NCBI GenBank assembly: GCA_028564705.1
Contig: JAPXFQ010000925.1
Span: 62,001-126,000, forward strand
Length of the DNA stretch: 64,000 nt
From: Apricaphanius iberus
Taxonomy: Eukaryota; Chordata; Actinopteri; Cyprinodontiformes; Aphaniidae
Direction of reading: 5' to 3'
Shown: positions 9,252-24,700 of the stretch, one piece after another
Layout of the letters: every line of letters starts with the position of its first letter
Position numbering within the stretch: the stretch's first letter is position 1
The notes under the pieces: model-generated
Database searches by the model: none
What the model was told of the DNA's origin: nothing
The model's input: only the letters and a program-made list of their open reading frames with translations
Program-made: the position numbers and the translations under genes

Positions 9252-12200
9252 GTAAGTCCCCACATGTGCGTCACCAAGTCTGCTTTTATACGTCTGCAAC
9301 TTTATTTATTTGTTTAGTACAGTTTTACTTCAGTCTGGAGACTTTAGAGAGCGGAGAAGCTTTAGGAGTCTAGCTGGATTTGGGAGCTACGTCACAGCTG
9401 ACCGCTCTCTCCGTCTGACCCAGATCTGCTTTCTGATTATTTCTGATCCAGATCTGCTTTCTGATTATTTCTGACCCAGATCTGCTTTCTGATTATTTCT
9501 GATCCAGATCTGCTTTCTGATGATTTCTGATCCAGATCTGCTTTCTGATGATTTCTGATCCAGATCTGCTTTCTGATGATTTCTGATCCAGATCTGCTTT
9601 CTGATGATTTCTGACCCAGACCGGCTTTCTGATTTCTCCTCCTAACTCCACACTATGTACACTAAAGGCTTCAGCCCTTCTCTTGCTCTATAATCCTATT
9701 TTAGATGAGTTTGGGGTTTTCTTCCCCCTCAGAGAATCTAGGCTGGGGAACCCTGGCCCATGTTGCGTCTCTTTCCAATCATTGTGTCCATGAATAACTC
9801 CTCATCTCTGATACATGTGGGCTGTTCAAAGGTCATGGCATGTAATCAGCGGTAATAAACGGATGGTAATGATAAGCTTGCTGTCGTCCTCCTTTCTGAC
9901 AGCAGAACCATAAAAACAAGATGGCTGTGGAGCAGATAACTCCACTCATTCCTTCTGATTACATTCAAAGCACTGTAGCAGCTTTTTTACTTCTGCTGTA
10001 TCTATAGAAATGCTGTTTCTTTATATGTTTTGCTTGATTTCTGTGTCACTGTAGCTTTTTCAGCATACTTAAGCTTCAGGTTCCAGCATTGGTTCTGCTG
10101 AATCTGTGTAGGAAATGCTCATTGTTCTGGTTACATGAATGTTTCTTGTGTTTTCAGAGTGTTCCACCTTCAGGAACTGTGACAGCTGTGTTCCTCATGC
10201 TAAGGTGGGTCCTTACACACACACACACACACACCTATCAGCTGCTGTAAATCATAGCCTTTGCTCTCCTACCATAAACCCTTTAGGTCTTATTTCCGCC
10301 ACTGGAACGAGTTTCTAATTTCAGGAAGATTTCTAAAGTGTCGTTTTTTGAAAGATGACATTAAAGTTAACCTGTAGATTTTTATTGATGTTTTAGTCTT
10401 TCCTTAGTCAGATCAGTAACATGTTGTCATAGCAACATGTCCTTATGAAGACATGGAGCTTTTATCCAGCTTGCTCCCATTTCCCTTCATATTCTCTACT
10501 TAATCTGCTGATTTCTCTCAGCTTCATATCTTGATGGTTCCGGAATATAACTATCTTGTAGTAAATTATTCTCATCTCTTAGTATGAATTTCTGTTATTT
10601 GGACTGATTTGTCGCCTGTTTTTGGCACTGTTGATCCACAATGATCTCCTACTAGTTGACAGATTGTTCTTGTTGTTTCCTTGCAGCAGTCAGTCAGTCA
10701 GTCAGAGAAACAGTCAGTAAAGTGTATGAAGTGACTAACTGGTGTTCTTATGTCTCCATCTTGTCTCCCCAGTGCCTGTGGTGCTTTGCCACCAATAACT
10801 GCTCAGACTACCCAGTGACCTGGCTGCTGCCCCCGGCCTCGCTCTGCCCGCTGTCCCAGGCCCGCTGGGGGGTCTGTTGGTGTGAGTTCATCAGGGTTTT
10901 TCCTCCTGCTCTTTCTGTTTGATTCTGGCTTTCATGGGGAGTCAGGGGGGGCCCCAAGGGGACTGAAAACGGGAAGTTGCTGCTCCACATGTAACCAAGC
11001 GGAATCGTGACAAGAATCAAGCAGAGCTTCCTGTTTAAAACGGGCAAACAGAAACGTTTCCCTTCGTACTTTTGGTTTCTGGAGCTCCACAGCTGAGACG
11101 CATTCTGAATCAGAACGTCATGTTGTTGCTTTCACTGGGCGGAGGGGAACTCTCTGCTGCTCCTTCATCTCAGCCTGGGTGGAAATGAGCTGCTTTCTAT
11201 CAGAAGTGGCATCCAGCTGTGTCCCAGTGCTAAACTAGTACTAGGTTGCAGACAGGGGGCTTCCCCAGTGTCCCCAGTACCCAGCCCAGTATGTACAACA
11301 CGGATGAACCTGTTGCTTCAGGCCCACTGGGCCAGAACGTTCTCAACTGTTTGACAGGAACTGGGTCAGCGTGTGGTGCAGACTGTCAAGGAGAGCTCCC
11401 TAGTGATGCAGTTTGGTTGATGGGGAGTAGTTGTGGTCGTAGTCGTAGTGAGATGACAGGTTAGGGTGTAGCAGGCGGCATGGCTGCCCTGTGATCTGTG
11501 ATCAGGCTCTACTGGTCTGGTCCATGGATGCTTAGCTGTTATTGTTGGTCCTCTGGATAACAAGATGAAGTTCTGGAACTGCACCACTTCTGTGGCAGAA
11601 ACTATGTTGGCCCTGATTGGCTCTTATTGGCCCTGATTGGCTCTTATTGGCCCTGATTGGCCCTGATTGGCTCTTATTGGCCCTGATTGGCCCTGATTGG
11701 CTCTTGGATCATATGTCTTTGCTTGAGGTGTTTCATACTTGGACAGGTATTCCCTCTGGTTCTGGAGGCTAGGCAGCCTCTTACTTTTTGGTTTTGGACA
11801 CTTGTTATATGTAACCATAGCAACGTGGTGTTGCTGATTATAACATCCCAGAAGCTGAACCAGAGGCTTCATGAATGCAGAGAGAGCAGGACGTTTAAGC
11901 ATCTCTTCCATGGATCATGTCCCCTACTCCAACGTCTCTCTGCCGTCTCACAGCCGTCTCACAGCCAGACAGAGACTAAACTTGGGACGTCCCCGTCAGG
12001 TTTTCTGTCCTCCACTCTGAGTCATTTGATTTTGAGTATCTACAGAGTCTGATCCAATACTTGTACTATACATCCAGAAAGAATAAAGAGGAGCAAAGAA
12101 CCAGCTCTAGGATGTTCCTTAGTTTTATTTAATTCCTCTTCCTTTAACATTAACAGCACTTCTGGGACCTAGCTAAAACAATCAAGTAAGAAATAACATC

Positions 12201-12720
12201 AATTCCTCACTTTTGGACTTTTTGCAGCAGTAAATAGACAAAAATCTAAGATGGAGTCTGAAAGTACATGAGCAGTGATCGGATCGGGACATCCCTTAAT
12301 TAAGGTGGATTAGCAGAGTTTGGTAACAACTGATGGAATATCATCTCTGCTGGCCATTAAACTGTTGGCATGTTAAGACCAACATGAGGCTGCAATGCAA
12401 CAGAGACTGCTACAGCATCAGATCTGGGTTATGATAACATTGGGATTAATCAAGGATTTAGAGACTATAAGCCACATGTTTTCATGTTGTAACATGAGAT
12501 ATTGCCACAAAAGGCAGTACAGGGAAGGTTTTTTTTTCCCAAACTCTGCCTGATAATCAGCCATACAGCATCAACACAAGTTAAGAGCTACTTTAGCCAG
12601 CAGAAAAGTCCCGTCTGAAGCATTTTTATCCACAGACTGAGCCACTTCCTCTTTACTAAGGGTCAGATTTATATGACAAAAACATGAGGTTTGATGATGA
12701 CAGGACAGATCTACAACTGG

Positions 12721-12772
<52 letters not shown>

Positions 12773-15700
12773 GTGTTGCTGCTGGCTGAGGGAGGGAGGG
12801 TTGGGGGCGGGGCTAAAATGAGACCTCATAATGTCCACCTGATCGTGCTGACTTCTTCCGTTTCACTAGAAACTGGAGCTTTAAGTTTCACTTTAATGGG
12901 AAAGGATGCAGTGTGACGGGTTGGCCAGTAGGTGGAGCAGCAGCCCAACATGTTGAATGACTGCTGCAGGAGCTCCTGGTCCAATCAGAGTGTTTGATGC
13001 AGCTTTCTTTCTTTCTCAGTGAACTTTGAAGCCCTGATCATTGCTCTGGCCGTGGTGGCAGGGACCATCCTGGTCAGCATCAGCGTCTGCTGCTGCTGCT
13101 GCTGCTGCAGGAGCCGCCGCTCAGGGTAAGGTCAAAGGTCAACCTCAGCCTCCTCATTTACACCACAACACACACAGGGGTGGCTGGACTAACTCGTCAG
13201 AGGATGTCTGCAGGATAAAAGCTGCTGTCTGGGTCAAAGAGGTAGCACCCAGTCTGACTGTAGAACATTAAAATCAAACATTTCATCAGCAAAAATCAAT
13301 AAACTGACCAAGTATTAAAAATAGAAAACAAGTCAGTGAATAGGTTGGACTTTTGTTGAGCAATCAGACAACGATTACTGAACAGATGAAACTCTAATTG
13401 TTTTTGTTGGGCAGCCATCTTTATTTCAGCCAGTAATTAATATTCTTAAAAATGTATGATTTTAGAATAAAATGTGTGTGGAGTGGAGCTGCCTCAGGCT
13501 GATTAAATCTCTGCTTCTGTACGCCGCTGCTTTTCTTCCTGCAGGACAGCAAACACTTCATAGTCCATCTAAACTTACTGCTGGAGGCGTTTAAATATCG
13601 GAGGTGGAAAGTATTCCCAAAGCTTTTCAAGGTCAGCATCAGACTGGGCTGTCCTCAGAAGTGCCTGACTTGAAATCAGCTCTACTACAGAGATCTACTA
13701 AAACGTGCTGAATATGAGCTGATCTGTGGCTCTGTCCCAGTGGCTACTTGAATCTTAATCATTTCATGGAGATGGATAAATATGGCTGACATTTTGCTCT
13801 GAGTCTCTGACTGAAGACCCACCAACAGCAACACAAGGATGCAACGCCCAGAGAGGAGGAGCTGCTCTAAAAGTCACCACAGCTACAGGAGGAGATCCCA
13901 TCAGTCAGTCAGCTGTATGCTGGCCTGTTGCTCACTCTCTGACTACATGTCAGCTACAGGAACACGAAAGTACTGTTATTAATAAATATGAAGAGTAATA
14001 ATAAAGGTGGGATGTTCACCCTTCAGCCAGATATGATAAAGCTGTATAAAATCTTCTGAACGTCTCCGTTCTGTTGCATCAGGATGGATGGATTCTGAAG
14101 CGAATGTGAACATTACAGATGGCCACAGTAAAATGCAGGCTTCAGCTTCCACTGCATGCTGCTGCTGTGCAGCTCTGAGCTCTACTGATTGGATCTTCCT
14201 TTTATCTGCAGGCCTGACAGAGAGGACGTGAGGTCTGCCAGGAGGAGAGAGGAGATCAGACAGCGCACTGAGGAACGGTAAGAAGTGCTCTCTCTGCATC
14301 GCTCCACCATCATGGTGCTCCACCTCAAAGCTGAACCAATCCCAGCTCCTCCTCTATAAACAGCCTTTAGTTTAACATTTCCAAAAATAAAAATCATTTA
14401 AACACTTTTAATCAAACAGAGCATTTATTCAGCTCATGTGCTGGTGAAACAGTTTCTAACAGCAGCAGACTGAAAGGTAGCAACAAGCTAGTCCATCTGT
14501 CAGCTCTGCTGCTCTGTGAGACACTACTCACTGCTCAAACTGTGGGATATGTGGATGTCTTTGGCTGATTCCTGAACAGGGCTGACTGTGTATGGAGACA
14601 ACAGATTAGCCCGTCAGAACAAGATCTGGTAAATTACCCTGAAGTTCCCATAGAGGAAACGGGCCTAGTATCTAGCTGTGTTGAATTAATCGAAAAATCG
14701 ATTCACAAGTTCAAAACTCTATTTACATTTTTAGAATAGTTAGCTGTTTAAAGCTGAAATGGGAAGGAAAAGTCCAGACGGCCATTTTAAGTTTTGTGTC
14801 TGAAAGGGTTAATACAGTTTCCCATGGTGAACTGTTACTTACCCGGTCTTAACTCATTGAATTCCAGGCGTATAATTAAGATAACAGTAAAAAAAAAGAA
14901 AAGAGTTTTTAATAGCACTGACCGATATAAATATCGAACTGGATCAGATTGAATCGAATAGAATCGATTCCAACTCTTGAGAATTGGAATTGAATCGATC
15001 CTTGAAATTTGAATCGATACCCATCCCTAGTAGTATCTACGTTTTTATTCTGAGGGCGCTCTGACAAATAAGTATCATAGACTTCCGTTTACTTCAGGTA
15101 TCATACAAAAATAAAAATAGCTGGAGTACTGATTAACTTCCACACAACCAACAAAGTAAAAATCACAGAAGGAAAAAAATCTACCAAAAAGAATGTCAAT
15201 GAAAGTACAAGATATATTTTCATCCAGATAATGTTGCCACTTTCAAATGAATAAATACTTCAGTCAGTGCAACTGACATCTGTTACACATTAGCATTAAG
15301 GGAACACTGAATGACCAAGTGGTTTTACCCATAAAACTACTAAACTAACATTAACACAGAGTAAAACATCTTTGTGCAAAATGACATAACATTTTAGGCA
15401 CATACTACTGCCCCTTTCAAATCAGTAAAGTGATTTTCTTCTTCTAAACATGAACTACTGTTACCACAACAGACATGGACTGCTGGTGCCCCTCAACAAC
15501 TCAGTGTCCACTATGTGAAGGAACCAAACACATGCCTTCTCCTCTCGTTCTGAAATAAACTGCTGGCATATTTGTTTTACATCTACACTGTCCGGTCTGT
15601 CCTGGTGGACATGGCACACAGCAGCATTGTCAGAGTCATTGTTGACCTTAGCCATGTTTCTAGTCTTCTGAGAGCACTGAAGCTTCTTTCAGCCTCAGCC

Positions 15701-18700
15701 GAGGCTAGTGTGATGACTAAAAGCAGCCTGACAAGGTGTTTGACTTGATCAAACAAACCCCTCACCTCCTCCAGCATTCCCCTTGTGATAGTAGCAGCTT
15801 CTGTACTAGATGTAAAGGTATATTTGGATTAGGGCTGCAGCTATCGATTCTTTTTGTAATCGATTAACCTAGCACTTTATCGATTCGATTACTCGGTTAA
15901 TCTGATCATTTTTTTACGTTTTTAAATAACCAAAACAAATCATTAATAATGAAAAATTTTGTGGCTGTAAAATGATCAAGCATGTTCCTTTTATCTCACA
16001 AAAAAATAGAGAACTCCAACTCCAATATTTGGCTCCAAAACTAAGCCCATTTACAGTATATATTTATTTATTTACTTGACAAAATAACCGTCAACAGCAA
16101 TAATGTAAGTTAATAAACTAAATGGTCCATCCACTTTTTTGTGAAAAGGCTTTTGTTGCAATGTTATTGTGATTTTCTTCTTCACCAGTCACTTATATTG
16201 TTTAAAAAGCTAGCAGTTTGAGACAATATTGTCACATAAACCTTAGCAAAACAAAATGACTGAATGTCCTTTTTAAAAGTTGAAAACGCTAAAATGTGAG
16301 CTGCTCAGATTGGGTTCCACTAGAATAACATCTGTGCTTTTACTTTGATGTTAGAGTCCCAGACCCACCCTGGGGCCCTTTAGCCCCTTTTTATTCAGCC
16401 CCTGCTCAGCAGCACTGAACGTTTAGGAATAATCAATTATTAATCATTCTAAACACTCACAGGAGTCTCTGTGTCAGGAGAGAGTGAGAAAATATATATT
16501 TTTTCTTACTTTGGTTGCAGCGCAGCATGAAGTCTGGTGATTTTTGATGCTGTAACTTTGATGTTGGAGCATTTTTTGTCGCAGATAGAGACGTTACGAC
16601 ACTTAAAACTCTTTTTTCATCCGTCCACAAGCAGATACTGAAAACAGAGAAAACACAGTTCTCCACTTTGGCCTGAGTTTTGTTTTTTAAAGATTCGTTT
16701 TTTGTGCCGAAAATCTGCGTTTATGCGTGGATGACAGGCCAAACCGTAGAAAAATATCTCCGTGTTGTGAGATACCGGCTATGTGTGAACAAGGCTCTCT
16801 TGGGATGGAACGTGAATAAGTTTACTACTTAAAAACATCAAAGCTAAACATCATATCTCGTTAAACAGCATCATGACATCGCTACAAATACAGCATTAAA
16901 ATTAGTGAACATCAACGTATAAGGGATTAGGTTACCTTGTTTCAGCGACGCTTGGTGAAAAGTCACCTGGATGTTTTCTGATGGTGGATCATTGAGCTCG
17001 TACTGCTTTGCTACACCAGCTCTACTTTGCAATAAATACTCTGTACTTTGTTCTCTTCTTTGTTTAGAATGTAGGGATCCCAAACTTTACACATTTTCTG
17101 CCGTTTATGGGCATCTTTACTCCCATCGCGCCAACTAAATTCAAACTGTATCACACGCTGCTGTTGTGCTTCGCTCAGGTGCGAACAGAACATCGGTCCG
17201 TGTGGACCAATCAGATCTCTGCGCGTATAGTGCGTGTCGTAGGATTTTGAAGAGGCTTCGAGGCAGAGTTTTTGCCTCGAGCAATTTTTGGAAACGAGTT
17301 AGTCGACGAATCGCTGCAGCCCTAATTTGGATCTGAACATGACTAGCTGAACCTTTAGACTCTGCCTGTTCATTTCTGGGTACTGATCGACAATGCCATC
17401 CACCTCTCCAGTGAGCAGAATTTCTTCCAGTTTCTGCAAGCCACCTAGATCTTTCTGGTTGAACCTCTCCTGAAACTGAACATCATCACTATCCAACACT
17501 TTATAAAACTCCGCTCTGTAATGCTCCTCAGGTGACTTGGGAGTGTGCTGGCTAGCCCCGGCAGTATATCGTTTTGGTAGTCGTCTGTGGTGAGGAATCT
17601 GAATTGGCTCAATACCAAGGGAGTCCACTTTTTTCCCTGCTCTATCGAATATCTGATTAAATCTTTGATCTGACACACTCTATTGAGCTTCTCATTCCTG
17701 CAAAAGGGACTTTTCAGACATTCTAGCTCCTCAAAAACTTCCAATGCCAAAAGAAGTCCAAGCACTGTTCTGCCTTTTTCAAACATCTCATGCAATCCAT
17801 TTGCCCTGGAACTTGTGCTAGATCCAGCTGCTGCCATCTCCTCTAAACTAGTCAAAACATACTGAGACAGCACTGCTCGGATAGCAGTTCCCCCTTACTG
17901 TCCACCTGGTTGGGCAGAGTGGTCTAAGTGATGCTGATGGCCCCTCTGAATCTTCTGCAACCACTGAAAACATAGCTTTGTATTTTCCAGACTGTTTATA
18001 TAATGACCCCAGATCATGTACCCACTCTAAAGCATCATGTATTAAAGAACTAGCCGGACATGCAGCCTGTGTAATTAAGTTCAGGCACATACAATGCCAA
18101 TGGCTGTTGTTTCTTCACTTCTGCCTGAGCACCTGAGTAAGCACCTGACATGTTTGCAGCACCATCATAGGTCTGACCTCTTAAACAAGACATCGGCATA
18201 TTCAGCCTCAAAAGCACATCCACAGCTATCTAGGTATCTGCACTCCAGTAGTTCCTGAGACCTCTTACAAGCCTACAAAAACCTCATGTGGAACCAAGTC
18301 CTCATCCACATATCTAAAACATATGGACTCCTGCTCTGTCCCTGAGATACCATCTATAATGATAGAGAACTGCAGGACAGCTAGAGAACGGATAGTTTGT
18401 ACAATATTTCTGACTGCAGTTTCCAAACAACTGTAAAATCTCCTTTTGCATATAGTCATGACAACAGGTCAGCCAGTCAGAAAGACAGACATCATCCTTG
18501 GCTCTTTATTTAAAAAGTTGAAAGAGGTTACCATCTTCCTTGCTCTAACTGTGAGTGCATGGTGATGGGATTGAGAATTTTGATGCCTTTCAAATCTTTC
18601 AAGAGCATTTTTTATTTAGTAAAACCCTTTGATGAGAATGCAGGGTCTGCCTTTTTTGACATAATACTTTTCTGAAGAGTATATGTTTTATCTTCACTGC

Positions 18701-21700
18701 ATGGCTATAATGAAGCCATGGATACTCTGTACCACCTCTCTTGAAAATTGAGGACCCTACTGGAGAATGATTGAACTGGGGTACATTTAGATTAGACTGC
18801 TTTGGCTAATTGTCCAAAATATCTCCACTTGCACGCTGTTCTTCATTGCCACTGTCCCTGCTGCTCTCCCTGCTGCTCACTACAGGTATACCAGTTTCCT
18901 TCTGTAACACTGGGCATATGATAATACATAGCTTATCTGACTTCATGATATCACCACTCATTGTAGATAGGTTTATCCTTACTTTAAAACCATAATGTGT
19001 TTGATGTGCCTCACCTTTGGCCCTGGCTCTTCCCCTTTGACTGCACTAGTATCTGGCATGATTGCCACCTGATAAAATAATACAATACGTTATACAAAAA
19101 GTGAGACATGTCAATTCCGATTCTTCGTCAAATATACATAAATGACTGTAATTACATCAGCAGCCTAACAATTGTCCTGATAATAAATACTACTAATCTA
19201 TAGCACCAAATCATAATTCAGCTGTGACCTTGCCTCTTCACCTCTGTCACCTGATTAATAACGGTGAGAGATTCTAAATAGATGCAGTCAAACACCATAT
19301 GCTCTAAATACAGTGATGAACCATCATCAGCCACTCCCTGGTCACAATGTTAACTTAAGACACACTACATCACCAAGTCATCATTCAGTTTCACCTGTGA
19401 TCTTGTCTGTCCATTGCTCTCTGAGCTACAGCAGAATTGTGTTGGTTCCGTCACCTGACAAAATAGGACATGCATGACGATAAGAAAAAAAAAACAAAAA
19501 ACAGGTAGCCACTTCAGTCTCTATGTGCAGATCTAGACTCATCAGTAATGTTTGCAGAGTGAGTATATTTTTAAAATAATTTGTGACAACTGTATTACAG
19601 AGTGGAATATTTCTAAAAGCATATATATGATATTTTGTTGTCTCATAAAATTAACCCTATGAACACATCTACCATTAGAAAGAAATAATTGTCACCAAAA
19701 TGTTAATGTTAGACCTATATTTTTAATAGCCTCGTAGACCAAAGCTTTCCTTCCACAAGGCTGCCGTCTTCTCTGACAGTTTCAATCAAAATTAGACCTG
19801 CTACTCTGGGAGACTGTAGGATAACTAATAGTTAGTGTCGGGCATCTTACATTAAAAAAAGGAATTAGTTATAGTTATAAAAGATTTTTTTTTAAAGTAA
19901 TTGAGTTACTGCACTGAAAAGTAATTAGTTACTCAGCAAAGTAACTGATATTAACAGTTGCGTTCTATAATTTCTATAAGGTCAAATATTTTTATAACTG
20001 AATGATGATGAATAAAACACTATACAGAATATTAGAGAACATTTGGTATTTTAACTTGAGACAATAAGATTGAAGCTGTATGTAGTAAAATCAAAAAATA
20101 TACAAAAAGGAAATATTGGAAATGCATAATCACACAATTTTCATTAAAGTGCAAAACTTAGACAGCTGTGGGTAAAAAGACACTAAGAAAAATCTGTCCA
20201 TTAAGTTGTGCAAATCTATATATACTTGTTTTATATCATTGTAACTCGAGGGCGGCATCCACCCTGGTGGGTGTCCCTGCAGCTGCAGTGTCACGGACAC
20301 AGAAAGCCTGATAGCGCTGGGCGTCATTCAGCCACATTGTAGTAATGTGCCTCTGTACGTCCCCAGTAAAGGCAACGCCGTTGTAACAATAGGGAGAGTA
20401 ATTAATTAGATGACTCTGTTACCTAAAAAGTAACGCCGTATACTTATGCACCGTTATTCTCAACACTGCTAATAGTGGACAGCTTTTTGTGCCGTTAGTT
20501 TGGACTGATGCGCGCCAAAGCCTAGCATTGCTGTAACATTATTATGGTAGACACATTTCATTTAAGTGACTTACAGGTTTCTTTGAAAAATAGTTCCTTA
20601 TGTCCAAATTCTTCTTTTTCTATGTATCAGATTTCTTTTCTTTTCTCGAGGAGATCAAATTATTGGTCAAATTATTAATCGATGGATATTGGTGGGGACA
20701 TGTCCCTTCCGTCCATGCTAAATCTACGCCCTTGGTTTATATGCAGCAAGAGAAAGTGTCTGACTGAATCAGACTATTGAAATGCATGTATACACCTTAG
20801 TCTGGCTTGAATCAAACCAAGCAGAAGCTCGACTAAGCTACCCAGAATCCATTGGGAACCAGCCTCTGTTTACTGCCTGAGTGAAGCTGGAAGCTAACCG
20901 CTATAAGGCTAACATGTAGGGGCACACGTCACCATCTGTCCTCGGGGAGTGGAACATACTTAATTTAATAATTCAATGTAAACAGGGACTTAGCATGTGC
21001 ATATGCAAGCAGCACGTGAACACCTTCTCCAACCCCCATTGGTCAGGCTTGTTATTTGTGGAGGTCAGTGTTACTTTCTTTTACCACAGAAAGACGCACT
21101 GAGCAAGAAGCGGTTGGAATTTTTCATTCCAACACCAGAGAAGTAACTTATTAGTTTAAAGAGAGCATTAGCGTCACAATGCTCTTAGCCAATCAGAGGT
21201 GAGACGTTTGCATATCATGAGTTGTCCCCCCTCCCACCCACTCCTCTGACAAACTGCAACCTACTAAACAGGAGCAAGAGTGCATTTTTCCAGATTAAAT
21301 TACTGACAAGACATTCCTTTAAACTAGACACCGCCGCATTTTTTGTTTGTTGAAAAAATGAGGGAATCAGAAGTTTAAAAGATGAGAGGTCTGTGATTTT
21401 AATCTTTAACTGTGAGAAGTAGAATGTAAATTGTATGATTTTTAATATATGTATTCATATACTGGTGTAGAAAATTTGTATTATGTCAATAACAAAAGTT
21501 GACCTCAATAGAATAGAATAATCTTTTATTTGTCCCACACGGGGAAATTTGGTCGTAACAGCAGCAGCAGAAAAAAAAAGAAACATATCCAAACTGAACA
21601 GGAGGCAGAACAGAAATGCAAACTATTTTTACAGAAGAAAAAAAAAATTACATAATGTATAATAGTTACAAAAACAGAGTACTGTACAGTTATTAAGATT

Positions 21701-24700
21701 AAAGGAGCAGGGGGCAAGATTGAAGAAATTAAACTGACGACTGCCGCAGCCGGTGCTGTGAGTAACTGCAGCCACCACGGGAGCGAGCAGAAAAAGTTAA
21801 TAAATCTGTGACATAGCGTACTTTCAGGGCACCATACATTACGCACATCGGCAGCTGTACGACAACAAGCAAACTGTCTAGCGACGAAGAATGTAATAGT
21901 GTTTAATCGATTATATCTGAATTCCGGGTTCTTTCTCTTCCTTCTTCCTGTTAAATCGAGAATGCGCAAGAACTGTAGATTGACGTTACATCCGCATGTA
22001 AGCGCGGGAAATTCGGCCAACAAATCCCTGACTATTTTGCAGCACACAGGCTGTTCAAGTTAATGGGATTACACATGGGTGGGCTCATTTTACTTGGTTT
22101 AAAACGCTTCATTACCCAATACAATTACAAAACTGAACATGAATATAATTTATTTTAGAAATCCAGCCCCCTGCTGCTTTAAGTAAAGATAAAGGGGTAA
22201 ACTCAGGTTGTAGTGTGCAAACAGCAGGATACTGAAAGGTGTTTAAATAATTAGAATATTTAGAAAAGTACAACTTGTGCATTGTACTGTCCATTAAATA
22301 GTAAACATGTAACTTCCAAAAAGTTATTATATATAGAGTGAGAAAAATAATGTGCAAGTTATAGCAGTAGTGGTGTTGTTCGGTTGATTAGTGCAATTTA
22401 CAGTGCTGATTTAAACATCTATGTTTGTTGGAAGCAGGTTTAATTGTACAATTTTTATAATGTAACCTCGGTAGGCATTACATGAGGTAAAAAAAAAAAG
22501 GTGTCCTGTAGGTCTTCACCAGATTTTCACCCACTGTAGCTGGTATTTTGGTCCATCCCTCCATACAGATCTTCTCTAGAACTGGGAAGTTTGGACTTTG
22601 AACTCCCTCTAAAGATTCTCTAATGGACTGAGGTCTGGACACTGACTAGGTCACTCCAGAAGCTTGAGATGCTTCTTAGGAAGCCACTCCTTTACCGGGA
22701 TTGTGTGTTTGGGATGATTGTCATACCCCATTCATCCTTTTCTTAATACGGATAAGTTGTCCTGTCCCTTTTGCTAAAAAACCAGCCCCAAAGCATCATT
22801 TTTCCACCTCCATGCTTCACAGTAGGTAGGTTGTTCTTGGAATGCAACTCAGCATTCTTCCCCCTCCAAACATGGAAAGTAGCGTTTATACCAAAGACTT
22901 AGTTTGGTCTCATCTCACCTCATGGCATTCTGCCAATCCTCTGCTTCTCCCACATGTTTTCTAGCAAAGTTTAGACAGGCCTGGGCATGTGCTGGCTTAA
23001 GCAGGGGGACCTTTCAAGTGCTGCAGGATTTTAATCCATGACCACATAAGCCCCTTTCAGACAGGTTATGAAAAATTTTAATTTTCCGGACTTCATCTGT
23101 TTCACTTTTGAGTCTGAAGCCCCTTCTGGACATTTCTTTCTGTCTGAAAGCAGCCGAAAAGCAACGTTCCGGTAAAACGTGGTGTATTTGAAAAGACAAC
23201 TCCGGTTAAAGACTGGATCGAATTAGAAACGTCTGCCTAAAAACGGCTGTAGAGTGTTTCTAATAGTAACCATTGTTACTGGGGTCCCAGCTCTATTCAG
23301 CCCATTGACCAGTTTGCCCAGAGTGGCTCTGGGCTGTGTCCTCACCGTTCTCTAGATCATGTGTTCCCCACCAGATGAGATCTAGCATAGAGCTCCAAGA
23401 TGAAGAAAATCTTTCCCAGTCTTGTATTTATTCCCTTTCTTAGGAATTGCTCCAATAGTTGATCTCTTTTCACCAAGCTGCTTACCTATTGTAGCTTGGA
23501 TGGTTCCAGGCTTGTGGAGGTGTACAATCTTGTCCCTGGTGTTCTTGGGCAGCTCTCTGGTCTTGGCCATGGTGGACGTTGGAGTCTTGACTGTTTGAAG
23601 GTGTGGACAGGTGTCTTTTATACAGCTAATGTAGAGGTAATGATGGGAGGACAGAAGAGCTTCTTAAAGAAGTAGGAACAGAATTATTGCGTGATTGTAC
23701 AAATAAATTGTTTATCATGCGATGTGATTTCCTGGATTTTTATCACATTCTGACTCTCTCAGTGGAAGTGTACTCCTTAATACTCATTTGTCCCAGTGTA
23801 TATACTAGTTCTCATGTTGTTCTGTTCTTGCTGCCCTGGGAGATCGAATCATCTTCTTTCTTGTAGTGCCCTTTAAGAAACAGGGCTGGAATGTTTGGTT
23901 TATTTGCTTTTTGTCTCTCTTCCCTTTTTAAATGCTTCATCCTTGTCTCCCAGTTTAGTTGTTTCTGACCAGTACATCTGCTGGTGATCAGGGCAGTAGA
24001 GCGTAGTAATCATCGGTGTGTAAACATGATTGGCTGCGCTGAGGACACAGAGATCACAGCTTTATATGCTGCTCTGGAGAAGTATCCAGCACCACAGCCC
24101 CACCTGGCCTTCCTGCAGTGAGCATGATGAAGTGTCTGATGTCTGAGTTAGTCTGATGACCTGTATAGATGCAGTTCATGTTCCAAGCAGGACATTCAGA
24201 ATAAATAGGATCACTGGAGCAACCAGGACTTCACTGAAGCTGCAGGAGCTTCCATGCAGACCACTAATGCTGCTGATCTACTCAAGAATTAGTGGCTTTT
24301 TTTAGTCTTCCTCAAGAACAAAACTATTCATAGAACCTTCAGAAAAGTGCTCATTGAAATGAAGTTGATGAGATAGTAAAGCATCTACATGTACTTCTCA
24401 GTCTTTAAGTGGTGGACACCAAAGCAGCTGGTGGCTGATAGCACTCTACAGACGCCTTTTCAGTGTAATATTACTGGACCTTCATCTGACGGAGTAAATC
24501 ATCTGGTCTGCTGCTCTCAGCATATTCATTTGGCCCTTTAAAGTGATAGTCTCTGAACTGGAGAGGCTTAGCAGAGATGGATGGCATTTATGGTGAAAGG
24601 ATCAGTGGGAGAGAGATGTTTGCCAACTCAAACCTAGCATGAAGCCTTAGGCAGTGGGAAAACTGGACTGATGGTTAGTGACTGCCTGTGGGACGGTCAG

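Noticed and set aside
11616..11700. CRISPR-like regular array
   Set aside because: Uniform 10-bp tandem units with no spacers, in a vertebrate intron.
21526..22047. 173-codon - strand ORF
   Set aside because: Low-complexity, inside an A-rich interspersed repeat, no motif.
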